This document shows, in pieces, positions 53,805-62,821 of a stretch of DNA of 64,000 bases (position 1 is its first letter; each line of letters opens with the position of its first letter). Source of the stretch: RCIO01 sp035555795 (GTDB lineage: Bacteria > Pseudomonadota > Alphaproteobacteria > Rhizobiales > Rhizobiaceae); assembly GCA_035555795.1 (NCBI GenBank), contig DATMGE010000034.1:20538-84537 (forward strand), given 5' to 3'. The notes under the pieces were generated by a model, which did no database searches, was not told the origin of the DNA, and saw nothing but the letters and a program-made list of their open reading frames with translations. The translations under genes and the position numbers were made by a program.

Positions 53805-55055
53805 TCACGCGCTGGCGGAAAAATCCAGCGCCTGATCGGTATCGCCCTCGCGGATGCGGGAGGGCAGGCCGATCCGGTTCAGCAGCGACAGGAAAGGCTG
53901 CGCCGGCAGTTCCTCCACATTGCGCATCCCGCCGGCATCCCATTCGCCGCTGGCGATGAGCATTGCCGCGGCTGCCGCGGGCACGCCCGCAGTGTAGGAA
54001 ATCCCCTGGCTGCCCACTTCCTCGAAGGCTTCCTTGTGGTCGGCGACGTTGTAGATGAAGACCTCGCGCTTGCGTCCGTCCTTCTCGCCCTTCACCAGGT
54101 CGCCGATGCAGGTCTTGCCGGTATAGTCGGGGGCCAGCGACGACGGATCGGGCAGCACAGCCTTCACCAGTTTGAGTGGCACGACTTCGAGCCCCTCGGC
54201 GGTCGTCACCGGCTTCTCCGAAAGGAGACCGAGATTGTTCAGCACTGTGAATACGTTGATGTAGTGGTCGCCGAAGCCCATCCAGAAGCGGACATTGGGC
54301 ACGCCGAGGATCGCCGAAAGCGAATGCACCTCGTCATGGCCGGTGAGATAGGCCTTCTGCTTGCCGACGACGGGAAGGTCCCATTCCTGGCCTACTTCGA
54401 ACATCCTGTTCGACGTCCACTTGCCTTCCTGCCATGACCAGACCTGCCCGGTGAATTCGCGGAAATTGATCTCGGGGTCGAAATTCGTCGCGAAGTAGCG
54501 GCCGTGCGAACCGGCATTGATGTCGATGATGTCGATGGAATCGATGCGGTCGAAATAGACGTCATGGGCGAGCTTCGCATAGGCATTGACCATGCCCGGA
54601 TCGAAGCCGGCGCCGAGGATGGCGGTCACACCCGCCTTCGCGCATTCCTCGCGGCGCTTCCATTCGTAATTGGCGTACCAGGGCGGCGTCTCGCAGATCT
54701 TCGCCGGGTCCTCGTGGATGGCGGTGTCGATATAGGCCGCGCCGGTGGCGATGCAGGCCGACAGGACCGACATGTTGAGGAAGGCCGAGCCCACATTGAT
54801 GACGATCTGCGCGCCGGTCTTGCGGATGAGCGCGGCCGTTGCCTCGACGTCCAGCGCGTCGAGCGCATGCGCTTCCAGCTTGCCGTTCGTCTTCAGCGCC
54901 TTCTTCTCATGAACCGAGGCAATGATGCGCCGGCATTTTTCCTCAGTACGCGAGGCGATATGGATGTCTCCGAGCACGTCATTGTTCTGAGAACATTTAT
55001 GCGCGACGACCTGCGCCACGCCGCCTGCGCCGATGATGAGGACATTTTTCTTCAT
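53805..55055 (-). CDS. Carboxynorspermidine (carboxyspermidine) dehydrogenase, saccharopine dehydrogenase family
   Basis: 416 residues. N-terminal Rossmann motif LIIGAGGVAQVVAHKC binds NADPH. Further signatures VINVGSAFLNMSVLSACIAT and GAGFDPGMVNAYAKLAHDVY match the saccharopine dehydrogenase-like group that condenses aspartate semialdehyde with a diamine to a carboxy-polyamine. The next enzyme, a decarboxylase, is encoded 52 bases upstream on the same strand, so the pair makes spermidine or homospermidine-type polyamines. The exact chain length of the product is not readable. Confidence 0.88.
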   Translation of the reverse strand: MKKNVLIIGAGGVAQVVAHKCSQNNDVLGDIHIASRTEEKCRRIIASVHEKKALKTNGKLEAHALDALDVEATAALIRKTGAQIVINVGSAFLNMSVLSACIATGAAYIDTAIHEDPAKICETPPWYANYEWKRREECAKAGVTAILGAGFDPGMVNAYAKLAHDVYFDRIDSIDIIDINAGSHGRYFATNFDPEINFREFTGQVWSWQEGKWTSNRMFEVGQEWDLPVVGKQKAYLTGHDEVHSLSAILGVPNVRFWMGFGDHYINVFTVLNNLGLLSEKPVTTAEGLEVVPLKLVKAVLPDPSSLAPDYTGKTCIGDLVKGEKDGRKREVFIYNVADHKEAFEEVGSQGISYTAGVPAAAAAMLIASGEWDAGGMRNVEELPAQPFLSLLNRIGLPSRIREGDTDQALDFSASA

Positions 55056-55107
55056 TTCGCGGGGATTCTCCTTCTTCCCGGAGGTTGCACCTCGGATTTC
55101 ATTTGCC

Positions 55108-56205
55108 TCAGGAGAGGCTCTGTTCGTAGTCCGCGAAGGTGAATTCGCGGACTTTCCTGATCGATCCGTCGCTTTCGCGGATCGCGATCGCCGGCATCTG
55201 CACGCCGTTGAACCAGTTCTTCTTGACCATCGTGTAACCGGCGGCGTCCTGGATCGAGATGCGGTCGCCGGCCTTGAGCGGCTCGCGGAAACGGAAGGTG
55301 CCGAAGATGTCGCCCGCCAGGCAGGACTTGCCGCAGACCATATATTCGTGATCGCCCTTGTTCGGCTGCACCTTGGCGCTCTCGCGATAGATCAGCAGGT
55401 CGAGCATGTGGGCCTCGATGGAGGAATCCACGATGGCGAGGTTCTTGCCGTTGAAGAGCGTGTCGAGCACGGTCAATTCCAGCGTCGTGCTCTGCGTGAT
55501 CGCGGCTTCGCCAGGCTCGAGATAGACCTGCACGCCGAAGCGCTCCGAAAAGGCCTTCAGCCGGTCGCAGAAGGCATTGAGCGGGTAGCCTTCGCCGGTG
55601 AAATGGATGCCGCCGCCGAGGCTCACCCATTCGGCATAGTGCAGAAGCGGGCCGAAGCGCGCCTCGATCTGTTCGAGCATCCGGTCGAACAGGCCGAAAT
55701 CGGCATTCTCGCAATTATTGTGGATCATGAAGCCGCTGACGCGGTCGAGCACGGCCTCGACCTTGCCGGCATCCCATTCGCCCAGCCGGCTGAAGGGCCG
55801 CGCGGGATCGGCCAGATCGAAGCTCGACGAGCTCACGCCCGGATTGAGCCGCAGGCCGCGCGCGATGCCTTCCGCTTTCGCGCCGAAGCGGTTGAGCTGG
55901 CCGATCGAATTGAAGATGATCTTGTCGGCATGCGAGATGGCCTCGTCGATCTCGTGATCGGCCCAAGCGACGCTATAGGCATGGGTCTCGCCGCCGAAGC
56001 GCTCGCGGCCGAGCCGCACCTCGAACAGCGACGACGATGTGGTGCCGTCCATATAGTCGCGCATGATCTCGAAGGCCGACCATGTCGCGAAGCACTTCAG
56101 CGCCAGCAGGGCCTTCGCACCGGACCGTTCGCGCACCTGGGCGATGATCTCCATGTTGCGGAGCAGCTTGTCGCGATCGATCAGATAATAGGGGGTTTGC
56201 ATCAT
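55108..56205 (-). CDS. nspC: Carboxynorspermidine decarboxylase
   Basis: 365 residues of the alanine-racemase-fold III PLP decarboxylases. LLALKCFATW holds the Lys that binds PLP, SLGGGIHFTGEGYPLNAF the Gly-rich phosphate loop, YLEPGEAAI the PLP-contact Glu, and KSCLAGDIFGTFRF the Cys of the other protomer's active site. It decarboxylates the carboxy-polyamine made by the downstream gene product. The first gene of the two-gene operon; the preceding 600 bases are non-coding. Confidence 0.92.
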   Translation of the reverse strand: MMQTPYYLIDRDKLLRNMEIIAQVRERSGAKALLALKCFATWSAFEIMRDYMDGTTSSSLFEVRLGRERFGGETHAYSVAWADHEIDEAISHADKIIFNSIGQLNRFGAKAEGIARGLRLNPGVSSSSFDLADPARPFSRLGEWDAGKVEAVLDRVSGFMIHNNCENADFGLFDRMLEQIEARFGPLLHYAEWVSLGGGIHFTGEGYPLNAFCDRLKAFSERFGVQVYLEPGEAAITQSTTLELTVLDTLFNGKNLAIVDSSIEAHMLDLLIYRESAKVQPNKGDHEYMVCGKSCLAGDIFGTFRFREPLKAGDRISIQDAAGYTMVKKNWFNGVQMPAIAIRESDGSIRKVREFTFADYEQSLS

Positions 56206-56830
56206 TGTCGGTCCGATGAATGGCGGGCGGGATCGATCGGCGGATGAACGGTCGGTATCGTCTTACCAGCCGCGTTTGACGATGGAGCGAAATCCGGTCG
56301 CCGGCGGCGGCAGTGGGTGGTCCGAGGCCGGACACGCCTTCCGCGGGACTGTCGATCGATTGCGGGAAGGCAGATGGACCTGGCGACCCGGACGCGAAGC
56401 CAGGCTTCAGATCGCGTCCGGTTGGGTTCCCGCTTTGATGCGCTGCGGCTCACGCGGGGATGCAAGGTCGGTTATGAACAACATGCCGCGAAACTAGGTA
56501 TTATCGAAGTCAAGTCAAGGTTGCAGCGGCGTGCCGCGGCGCCGGCGTCCATCATTTCATAGTGACACGGATCGGCCCGCATGCGCCGCGCGAACATTGC
56601 CGAGCATCGGCGCTCCCGCATGGCGATGTCCTGCGACGGGAAAGGCCGCTTCGGCGCAGTGTCTGCAAGGACAGGCCCATTGCTTCAAGGCCCGCCCGCG
56701 ACCAGACCTTCGGGCACTTGCAGAAAGCGAGGGGACTTACTGCGCGGCGGATGTCGTGCCGCCCTTCTTGTCCTGTCGTGGCGCTCCGCTATTTCCCTCA
56801 TTGTTCAACAGGAATTCAGCGGAGGATCAT
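56206..56830. other. Intergenic region between nspC and the small exported protein gene
   Basis: 625 bases with no gene that has a ribosome site or plausible product. Short open frames at 56216-56497 and elsewhere are Arg-rich artefacts of GC bias. It must contain the nspC promoter on the minus strand near 56210-56280. No clear operator or RNA is recognised. Confidence 0.5.
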
Positions 56831-57151
56831 ATGGATCGAAGACTGTTCCTCACCGGCTTGCTCGGCCTGGCCGGAACGGCGGTGGCAACCACCATCATCA
56901 GGCCGGAAAGCGCCCAGGCCGGCATCCTCAATCCGGGCAATGGCATTCTCGACGAACTGGAAGCATCCGCGCCCGATCCGATGCCCGATCTGATGGATGT
57001 CGATCACCGGCCCGGACATCACCGTCCTCCCGGTCATCGCCGCCCGCGGCGTCATCGGCGCAGGGTCTGGCTGCGCGTCTGCCGTCGCGTCCGCGTGCAT
57101 GGCCGCTGGCAGCGGCGCTGCTGGCGCGAGCGCGTCTGGATCTGGGTGTGA
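56831..57151 (+). CDS. Small basic exported protein
   Basis: 106 residues with GGAGGA 4-9 bases before ATG. N-terminus MDRRLFLTGLLGLAGTAVAT is a signal peptide (two Arg before the hydrophobic core, Tat-like), followed by a short acidic stretch and a C-terminal half made of Arg/His/Trp-rich repeats (HRPGHHRPPGHRRPRRHRRR). Such protamine-like tails occur in small rhizobial exported proteins. Function is unknown; metal or polyanion binding is possible. Confidence 0.55.
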   Translation: MDRRLFLTGLLGLAGTAVATTIIRPESAQAGILNPGNGILDELEASAPDPMPDLMDVDHRPGHHRPPGHRRPRRHRRRVWLRVCRRVRVHGRWQRRCWRERVWIWV

Positions 57152-57200
57152 TCCCCATGACAGCCTGCGGGCAGGAAGCCGCCCGCGCCGGCAGGAGTCG

Positions 57201-57764
57201 CTATTTCAGCAAACGCGCGCCTTCCGGCGTCGGATAGCGGTCGGCGTTCAGCAGGAAGGACACCGTGGTGTAATAGCCGACGGTAGCGATCAGGTCGACC
57301 GCGCCGCTTTCGCCGAAGGCGCGGACGACCGCGTCGAAGGCAGCATCGGTCACAGACCCGGTTTCCAGGAGCCCGTGGCAGAAGTCATAGGCGGCCTCTT
57401 CCTCCGCGCTCATCCGCTCCGGCCGGCGCTGCGCCTCGATGGCGTCGCAGATCACCGCATCGAGGCCGAGATCCAAGGCGTGGAGGCGATGGACATGCCA
57501 TTCGAACTGGGCTTTCCAGCGGCGTGCGACGAGCAGGATGGCGAGCTCGCGGATCGCGGTCGGAATGCGTGTATTGAAGCGCACGGCCGCGCCCAGGGCC
57601 TGCATCGGGTCCGCCATTTCGGGGCTGTGCAGCATGGCGCTGAAGGGGCCGTCGAGTGATTTGCGCGGTCCCGCCAGGATCGCTTCGGCCACGGCCCGCT
57701 GCGCGGCGTCCATATCCTCAAGCCGCAACCGCGTGAAGCGGGGTGTCTCGTCCTGTCCCTGCAT
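57201..57764 (-). CDS. AhpD/carboxymuconolactone-decarboxylase family protein
   Basis: 187 residues from ATG at 57764 (MQGQDETPRFTRLRLEDMDA). All-helical CMD fold with the segment PTAIRELAILLVARRWKAQF and FEWHVHRLHALDLGLD. The CxxC-H motif of true AhpD peroxidase helpers is absent, with EWHVH in its place, so it is probably a CMD-like lactonase or isomerase of unknown substrate. It is divergent from the glycosyltransferase gene 122 bases away. Confidence 0.8.
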   Translation of the reverse strand: MQGQDETPRFTRLRLEDMDAAQRAVAEAILAGPRKSLDGPFSAMLHSPEMADPMQALGAAVRFNTRIPTAIRELAILLVARRWKAQFEWHVHRLHALDLGLDAVICDAIEAQRRPERMSAEEEAAYDFCHGLLETGSVTDAAFDAVVRAFGESGAVDLIATVGYYTTVSFLLNADRYPTPEGARLLK

Positions 57765-57886
57765 CCTGTCCTCCCTCGTCGCGCGCAGGCTAGAGCTTGC
57801 ATTCGCCGAAGGGCAAGGCCAATTACATATTCCATGATCGCAGTCGCCATTTCTCCCATGCCGGGCGCGTCCGCCCGCACCCGCCC

Positions 57887-59332
57887 ATGACGGTGCCGCC
57901 GCCGCGCGCGGCACGTGCCTCGACCTTCCATGCCCATGCCGAGGCCAGCGCTGCCGGCCGCGAGGAATGGATCGCACGCAACGCGGCCTATTACGAAGAC
58001 GACGTCCGCTACATGCGGTTCATCATCCCGCCCGGCCGGCGCGTGCTCGACCTCGGCTGCGGCACCGGCCGCCTTCTGGCCTCGCTCGAACCCTCGCACG
58101 GGGTCGGCGTCGATTTTTCGGCGCGCATGCTGGAGGAGGGGCGGCGGCGCCATCCGCAGCTCGCCTTCGTCGAGGGCGATATCGAGCAGGAAAGCACGTT
58201 CGACGATATTGAAGGGCCGTTCGATTTCGTCATCCTCTCCGACACGATCGGCATGCTCGACGATATCGAGACGGTGCTGAAGCGGCTGCACCGCTTCTTC
58301 CATGACGAGACGCGGTTGGTCATCAGCCACTATTCGCCGCTGTGGAACCCGGCGCTGCATCTGGCCGGCAGGCTGGGGCTTCGCCAGAAGCAGCCGGAGC
58401 AGAACCTGATCTCGGGCACCGATTTCGCCAACCTGCTCAAGCTGGCCGATTTCGAGCCTATCCGCGTGGAATGGCGCCAGCTGGTGCCATTCTCGCTGTT
58501 GGGCGTCGGGCGTTTCATCAATCGCTATATCGCGCCGCTGCCGCTGCTGCGGGCGCTGTGCCTGCGCAGCTATGTCGTCGCGCGCTCGCTGCGCGTCGCG
58601 CCGGCGCCGGCCGAGACGGTCACCGTGCTGGTGCCCTGCCGCAACGAGCGCGGCAATATCGAGCGCGCGGTGCTCGAAATGCCGCGCTTCGGCGCGCATC
58701 AGGAAATCCTCTTCGTGGAAGGCAATTCCTCGGACGGCACCTTTGAAGAGTGCCTGCGCGTGCAGGAAGCCTATCGCGGCCAGTGGGACATCAAGGTGAT
58801 GAAGCAGCCCGGCAAGGGCAAGGGCGACGCCGTGCGCGCCGGCTTCGCCGCGGCGAGCGGTGACGTGCTGATGATCCTCGACGCAGACCTCACAATGCCG
58901 CCGCGCGACCTGCCCAAGTTCCACGAGGCGCTGGCGACGGGCAAGGCCGAATTCGTCAACGGCACGCGGCTGGTCTACCCGCTCGAGGACGATGCGATGC
59001 GCTTCCTCAACCATCTGGCCAACCGCTTCTTCGCGGTGATGTTCTCCTACCTGCTGAACCAGCGCTTCACCGACACGCTGTGCGGCACCAAGGCGCTGCG
59101 CAAGCGCGACTATGAGCGCATCGTGGCCAATCGCAGCTATTTCGGCGATTTCGACCCGTTCGGCGACTTCGACCTGATCTTCGGCGCGGCCAAGGCCAAC
59201 CTGTCGATCGTCGAGGTGCCGATCCACTACAAGGCGCGCACCTATGGCGAGACGCAGATTTCCCGCTTCCGCGACGGCTGGCTGCTCATCCGCATGCTCG
59301 CCTTCGCCTGGCGCAAGCTGAAGGCGGTTTAG
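57887..59332 (+). CDS. Fused SAM methyltransferase and GT2 glycosyltransferase
   Basis: 481 residues from ATG at 57887 (MTVPPPRAARASTFHAHAEA). Residues about 35-215 are a class I methyltransferase (motif I VLDLGCGTGRLLASLEPSHG, then GVDFSARMLEEG and EGDIEQ). Residues about 240-480 are a GT2 glycosyltransferase (VTVLVPCRNERGNIERAV, SSDGTFEEC, DVLMILDADLTMPPRDLP, then GDFDPFGDFDLIFGAAKANL). The latter resembles dolichyl-phosphate-mannose-type synthases. It likely makes a lipid-linked sugar used by the GT39-type gene starting 4 bases after its stop. Confidence 0.88.
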   Translation: MTVPPPRAARASTFHAHAEASAAGREEWIARNAAYYEDDVRYMRFIIPPGRRVLDLGCGTGRLLASLEPSHGVGVDFSARMLEEGRRRHPQLAFVEGDIEQESTFDDIEGPFDFVILSDTIGMLDDIETVLKRLHRFFHDETRLVISHYSPLWNPALHLAGRLGLRQKQPEQNLISGTDFANLLKLADFEPIRVEWRQLVPFSLLGVGRFINRYIAPLPLLRALCLRSYVVARSLRVAPAPAETVTVLVPCRNERGNIERAVLEMPRFGAHQEILFVEGNSSDGTFEECLRVQEAYRGQWDIKVMKQPGKGKGDAVRAGFAAASGDVLMILDADLTMPPRDLPKFHEALATGKAEFVNGTRLVYPLEDDAMRFLNHLANRFFAVMFSYLLNQRFTDTLCGTKALRKRDYERIVANRSYFGDFDPFGDFDLIFGAAKANLSIVEVPIHYKARTYGETQISRFRDGWLLIRMLAFAWRKLKAV

Positions 59333-59335
59333 CGC

Positions 59336-60952
59336 ATGCGCGCCGCGACAGAGGGGCCGCTGCCAGCCGGGCAGGCACAGCATCCGCCGCCGGCCAGCGG
59401 CCGTTCCGTCCTCATGCTCCTCGTCTTGTGCGGCGCGCTGCTGGCGATCAACTCGCCGGCGCAGAGCTTCATGGCGCATGACGAGGGCTATTATGCGCAG
59501 CAGGCGCGGATGATGCTCGCCGCCGGCGACTGGATCACCCAGCAATGGTGGGGCACGCTCATCTACGACCGCGCCAACGGCATCCAGTGGTTGGTGGCCT
59601 CAAGCCAGGGCCTTTTCGGCTTCGGCGAGCTCGCGTCGCGCCTGCCTGCCATGATCGGTTCGCTGGGCAGCGTCCTCCTGCTCTATTCCATCGCCCGGCG
59701 CATCGGGCCGGAGCCGGTCGCGCTGCTTGCCGCTGCCATCCTCGCCGTCACGCCGATCTTCATGCAGGCCTCCAAGCTGGCGACGCAGGATGTGCCGCTG
59801 GTCTTCACCGAATTGCTGGCCATCTGGGCCCTGCTGCGGGCGGAGGAAGGCCGGCGCGGCTTCGCGGCGCTCGCCGGCATCGCCTTCGGCCTCGGCTTCG
59901 CTATCAAGAGCTTCATGATGCTGCCCGCCGCCGCGGCCATGGCGCCCTATCTCCTGTGGGAGCACCGCCGCCATCGGCACCTGACCAATCCGTGGCTGTG
60001 GCTCGGCGTGCTCGCCGGCCTGCTGCCCACCGTGGCCTGGCTCGGCCTCAGCTATGTGCGCCACGGCTGGTTCCCGATCGAAGCCTATTTCGGCAAGCTG
60101 CTTTTCCTCGCCGGGGCGGATTTCCACAATGTCGGCCCGTTCTACTATCTGTGGAACGTGCCGGCGAACGCCTTCCCATGGTCGCTACTGGCGATCGGCG
60201 GCGCTTTCGTCGTCTGGCGCGACAAGGCCTATCGCCGCCGGGCTTTGGTCATCGGCTTCCCGCTGGTCCTGTTCGTCGAACTGACCTCCTTCACCACGCG
60301 GGCCTGGTATTACGCGCTGCAATTGCTGCCGATGATGTCGATCCTGGCGGCCGCCTGCCTTTTGTGGCTTGCAGGAGCCTATGCGCGGCGTGCCCGGCTG
60401 CCCCTCGTGCTGACGCTCATCATGGCCGCTGCCGGCGCGCTCGCCTTGGCGGCGGTGCCGGTCGCCATGCTTGCGGGCATCGATCCGCTGCCTCCGGCGC
60501 TGTCGCCGCTGCGCTTCGTCATCATGGCGACCGGTCTCGGCTTCCTCGCCCCGCTGGCGATGCTGCTCGCCGACCGCCGCGCCGGCGAGCGCCATGGCTG
60601 CCGCTGGGCATGGGCGTGGCTTGCCGGTCCCTTCCTCGCCATTGCCGGCCTGTTCGCTACCGGCCTGTGGGGCAATTATACGCCCGCGAGCAAGATGCAG
60701 CTCACCACCGGGCCGATCGGCGAAGCCATGAGGCAGGGCCCAGTTGCCATTGTGCTGCCGCCGCCCGCCTCGACGGACAAGCCCGTGGTGCTCATCTCGC
60801 TCTATATGCCGCAGCCAGGCAGGTCCGTCGCCGATGCGGCCGGCCTGCAGCCGGGCGAAACCGCCTGGGTGCGGACGAGTGCGCTCTCCAGCGCGCCGGC
60901 GCATGATATCATCGGCGCGTATGAGGACTGGTCGCTCATCCGCATCCATTGA
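59336..60952 (+). CDS. GT39/ArnT-like membrane glycosyltransferase
   Basis: 538 residues with about 11-12 membrane helices. The first outside loop SFMAHDEGYYAQQARMMLAA has the conserved acidic DE of GT39 enzymes, which take a sugar from a polyprenyl phosphate. The C-terminal part (about 440-538) is a soluble extracytoplasmic domain. It starts 4 bases after the fused methyltransferase-GT2 gene, whose product probably makes its lipid-linked donor. The acceptor (lipid A, LPS or protein) is unknown. Confidence 0.85.
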   Translation: MRAATEGPLPAGQAQHPPPASGRSVLMLLVLCGALLAINSPAQSFMAHDEGYYAQQARMMLAAGDWITQQWWGTLIYDRANGIQWLVASSQGLFGFGELASRLPAMIGSLGSVLLLYSIARRIGPEPVALLAAAILAVTPIFMQASKLATQDVPLVFTELLAIWALLRAEEGRRGFAALAGIAFGLGFAIKSFMMLPAAAAMAPYLLWEHRRHRHLTNPWLWLGVLAGLLPTVAWLGLSYVRHGWFPIEAYFGKLLFLAGADFHNVGPFYYLWNVPANAFPWSLLAIGGAFVVWRDKAYRRRALVIGFPLVLFVELTSFTTRAWYYALQLLPMMSILAAACLLWLAGAYARRARLPLVLTLIMAAAGALALAAVPVAMLAGIDPLPPALSPLRFVIMATGLGFLAPLAMLLADRRAGERHGCRWAWAWLAGPFLAIAGLFATGLWGNYTPASKMQLTTGPIGEAMRQGPVAIVLPPPASTDKPVVLISLYMPQPGRSVADAAGLQPGETAWVRTSALSSAPAHDIIGAYEDWSLIRIH

Positions 60953-61056
60953 CTGCAACATAAATAGTGACGGCAAATCCTTCCGTTATCAGCTAGCCTG
61001 ACGTGCAGCCTGTCCATTTCAGGATAGTCTGCGCTTGCTGATCTGGGAGGAGATGC

Positions 61057-62679
61057 ATGAGCGAATACGACTACGTCATCGTCGGCGCGGGATCCGCCGG
61101 CTGCGTGCTGGCCAACCGGCTGACGGAGGACCCCGACGTCAAGGTCCTGCTGCTGGAGGCGGGCCGGCGCAACGACCATCCCTACATGCGCATCCCGCTG
61201 GCGTTCCAGAAGATCTCGCTGAACGACAAATATATCTACTGGTACGAGACCGAGCCGGAGCCGGGCCTCTACGACCGTCGCATCCGCCTGCGGCGCGGCA
61301 AGACGCTGGGCGGCTCGTCATCCGTCAATGGCATGATCGCTCTGCGCGGCCATCCGCTCGACTACGACCTGTGGCGGCAGCAGGGGCTGGAAGGCTGGGG
61401 CTATGCAGACGTGCTGCCCTACTTCAAGAAAATGGAAACGAGCTGGCGCGGCGAGAACAAGCATCATGGCGGCGACGGCCCGGTGCACATCACCCAGATC
61501 GACATGCCGGTGATGCTCTACGAGACGCTGGCGGACGCCACGCGCAATGCCGGCCTGCCCGTCAATGACGACCAGTCGGTCGGCGAGCATGACGGCATCA
61601 GCCGGGTCGAGATGTCGGTGGGCAAGGGCGAGCGCCAGAGCACGGCCAAGAGCTATCTCGCGCCGGCGATGAAGCGGCCGGGCCTCACCGTGCTGACCCA
61701 TGCGCAGACGACGCGCGTGCTTCTGGAGAAGGACCGCGCCGTGGGCGTGGAGTTCCGCCACGAAGGCCAGTTAAAGACGGCGCGCGCCACGCGCGAGGTG
61801 ATCCTGTCCGGCGGTTCCTACAATTCGCCGCAGCTTCTCATGCTGTCCGGCATCGGTCCGGCCGACCATCTGCGCGAGGTCGGCGTCGAGGTACTGCACG
61901 ATCTGCCCGGCGTCGGCCAGAACCTGTCGGAACATCCGATCATCGGCATGGTGTTCAGGAGCTCGCTCAAGCGCACCTTCCTCAGCCATCTGCGCTTTGA
62001 CCGCGCGGTGATGGGCATGATCCAGTGGTATCTGACCAAGACCGGGCCTTTCGCCACCAATGCGGCGCCGGCCAACATCTTCTTCCGCACGCCCAATGTG
62101 AATTCGGCGCGGCCGGACATACAGATGATCTGCTCCTCCGTCGGGCTCGATGCGCAGCTCTGGTTTCCGGGCGTCACCGCGCCGCCTATCCATCGCTTCG
62201 CCATAGGCCCCAACCTGCTCCATCCGCTCAGTCGCGGCTGGGTCAAGCTGCGCTCGAACGACCCCACGGCCTCGCCGCGCATCTTTTTCAACATGTATTC
62301 GGAGAAGCAGGACATTGACTGCATGGTGGAGGGTGTCAAGCGGGTGCGCGAGATCTACAATTCGCCGCCGCTCGGTGACCTTGTCACCGGCGAGATCAAG
62401 CCGGGGGCGGATATCCGCACCGATGCGCAGATCGAGGACTGGGTGCGGCGCAACAGCGACATCAACCAGCATCCCGTCGGCACCTGCAAGATGGGCATTG
62501 ACGATCACGCGGTGGTGGACGCCACACTCAAGGTGCGGGGCATAGAGGGGCTGCGCGTGGTCGATGCCTCGGTCATGCCGGACGAGCCGGGCGGCAATAC
62601 CAACCTGCCCACAATGATGATCGCCGAGAAGGGCGCGGACATGATCCGCGGCCGGCCGGCGCTCGCGCCGATCAACTGA
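61057..62679 (+). CDS. GMC-family FAD oxidoreductase (choline/alcohol dehydrogenase type)
   Basis: 540 residues. FAD loop DYVIVGAGSAGCVLANRL, GMC signature 1 RGKTLGGSSSVNGMIALRGH, signature 2 SGGSYNSPQLLMLSGIGPAD and the catalytic His of NQHPVGTCKMG. The C-terminal PGGNTNLPTMMIAEKGADMI completes it. It oxidises an alcohol to an aldehyde; the betaine operon partners (betB, betI) are absent, so the substrate is probably not choline. 142 bases separate it from the solute-binding protein gene downstream. Confidence 0.92.
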   Translation: MSEYDYVIVGAGSAGCVLANRLTEDPDVKVLLLEAGRRNDHPYMRIPLAFQKISLNDKYIYWYETEPEPGLYDRRIRLRRGKTLGGSSSVNGMIALRGHPLDYDLWRQQGLEGWGYADVLPYFKKMETSWRGENKHHGGDGPVHITQIDMPVMLYETLADATRNAGLPVNDDQSVGEHDGISRVEMSVGKGERQSTAKSYLAPAMKRPGLTVLTHAQTTRVLLEKDRAVGVEFRHEGQLKTARATREVILSGGSYNSPQLLMLSGIGPADHLREVGVEVLHDLPGVGQNLSEHPIIGMVFRSSLKRTFLSHLRFDRAVMGMIQWYLTKTGPFATNAAPANIFFRTPNVNSARPDIQMICSSVGLDAQLWFPGVTAPPIHRFAIGPNLLHPLSRGWVKLRSNDPTASPRIFFNMYSEKQDIDCMVEGVKRVREIYNSPPLGDLVTGEIKPGADIRTDAQIEDWVRRNSDINQHPVGTCKMGIDDHAVVDATLKVRGIEGLRVVDASVMPDEPGGNTNLPTMMIAEKGADMIRGRPALAPIN

Positions 62680-62821
62680 CACCGCCCGCAGAAGGCGAAA
62701 ACGGAGCGGCCGCACGCCGCAGAAAGGACAGTCACAGTCCATAGCAGCGCATACCGGCGCGGGTCCGTCGAGGAGGGCGGCCGCTCCGGCAGAGCAAATC
62801 AACCGAATGGGAGGAACACCG

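Noticed and set aside
57452..59545. 697-codon minus-strand open frame
   Set aside because: Antisense to the methyltransferase-glycosyltransferase, composition typical of a GC-bias artefact.
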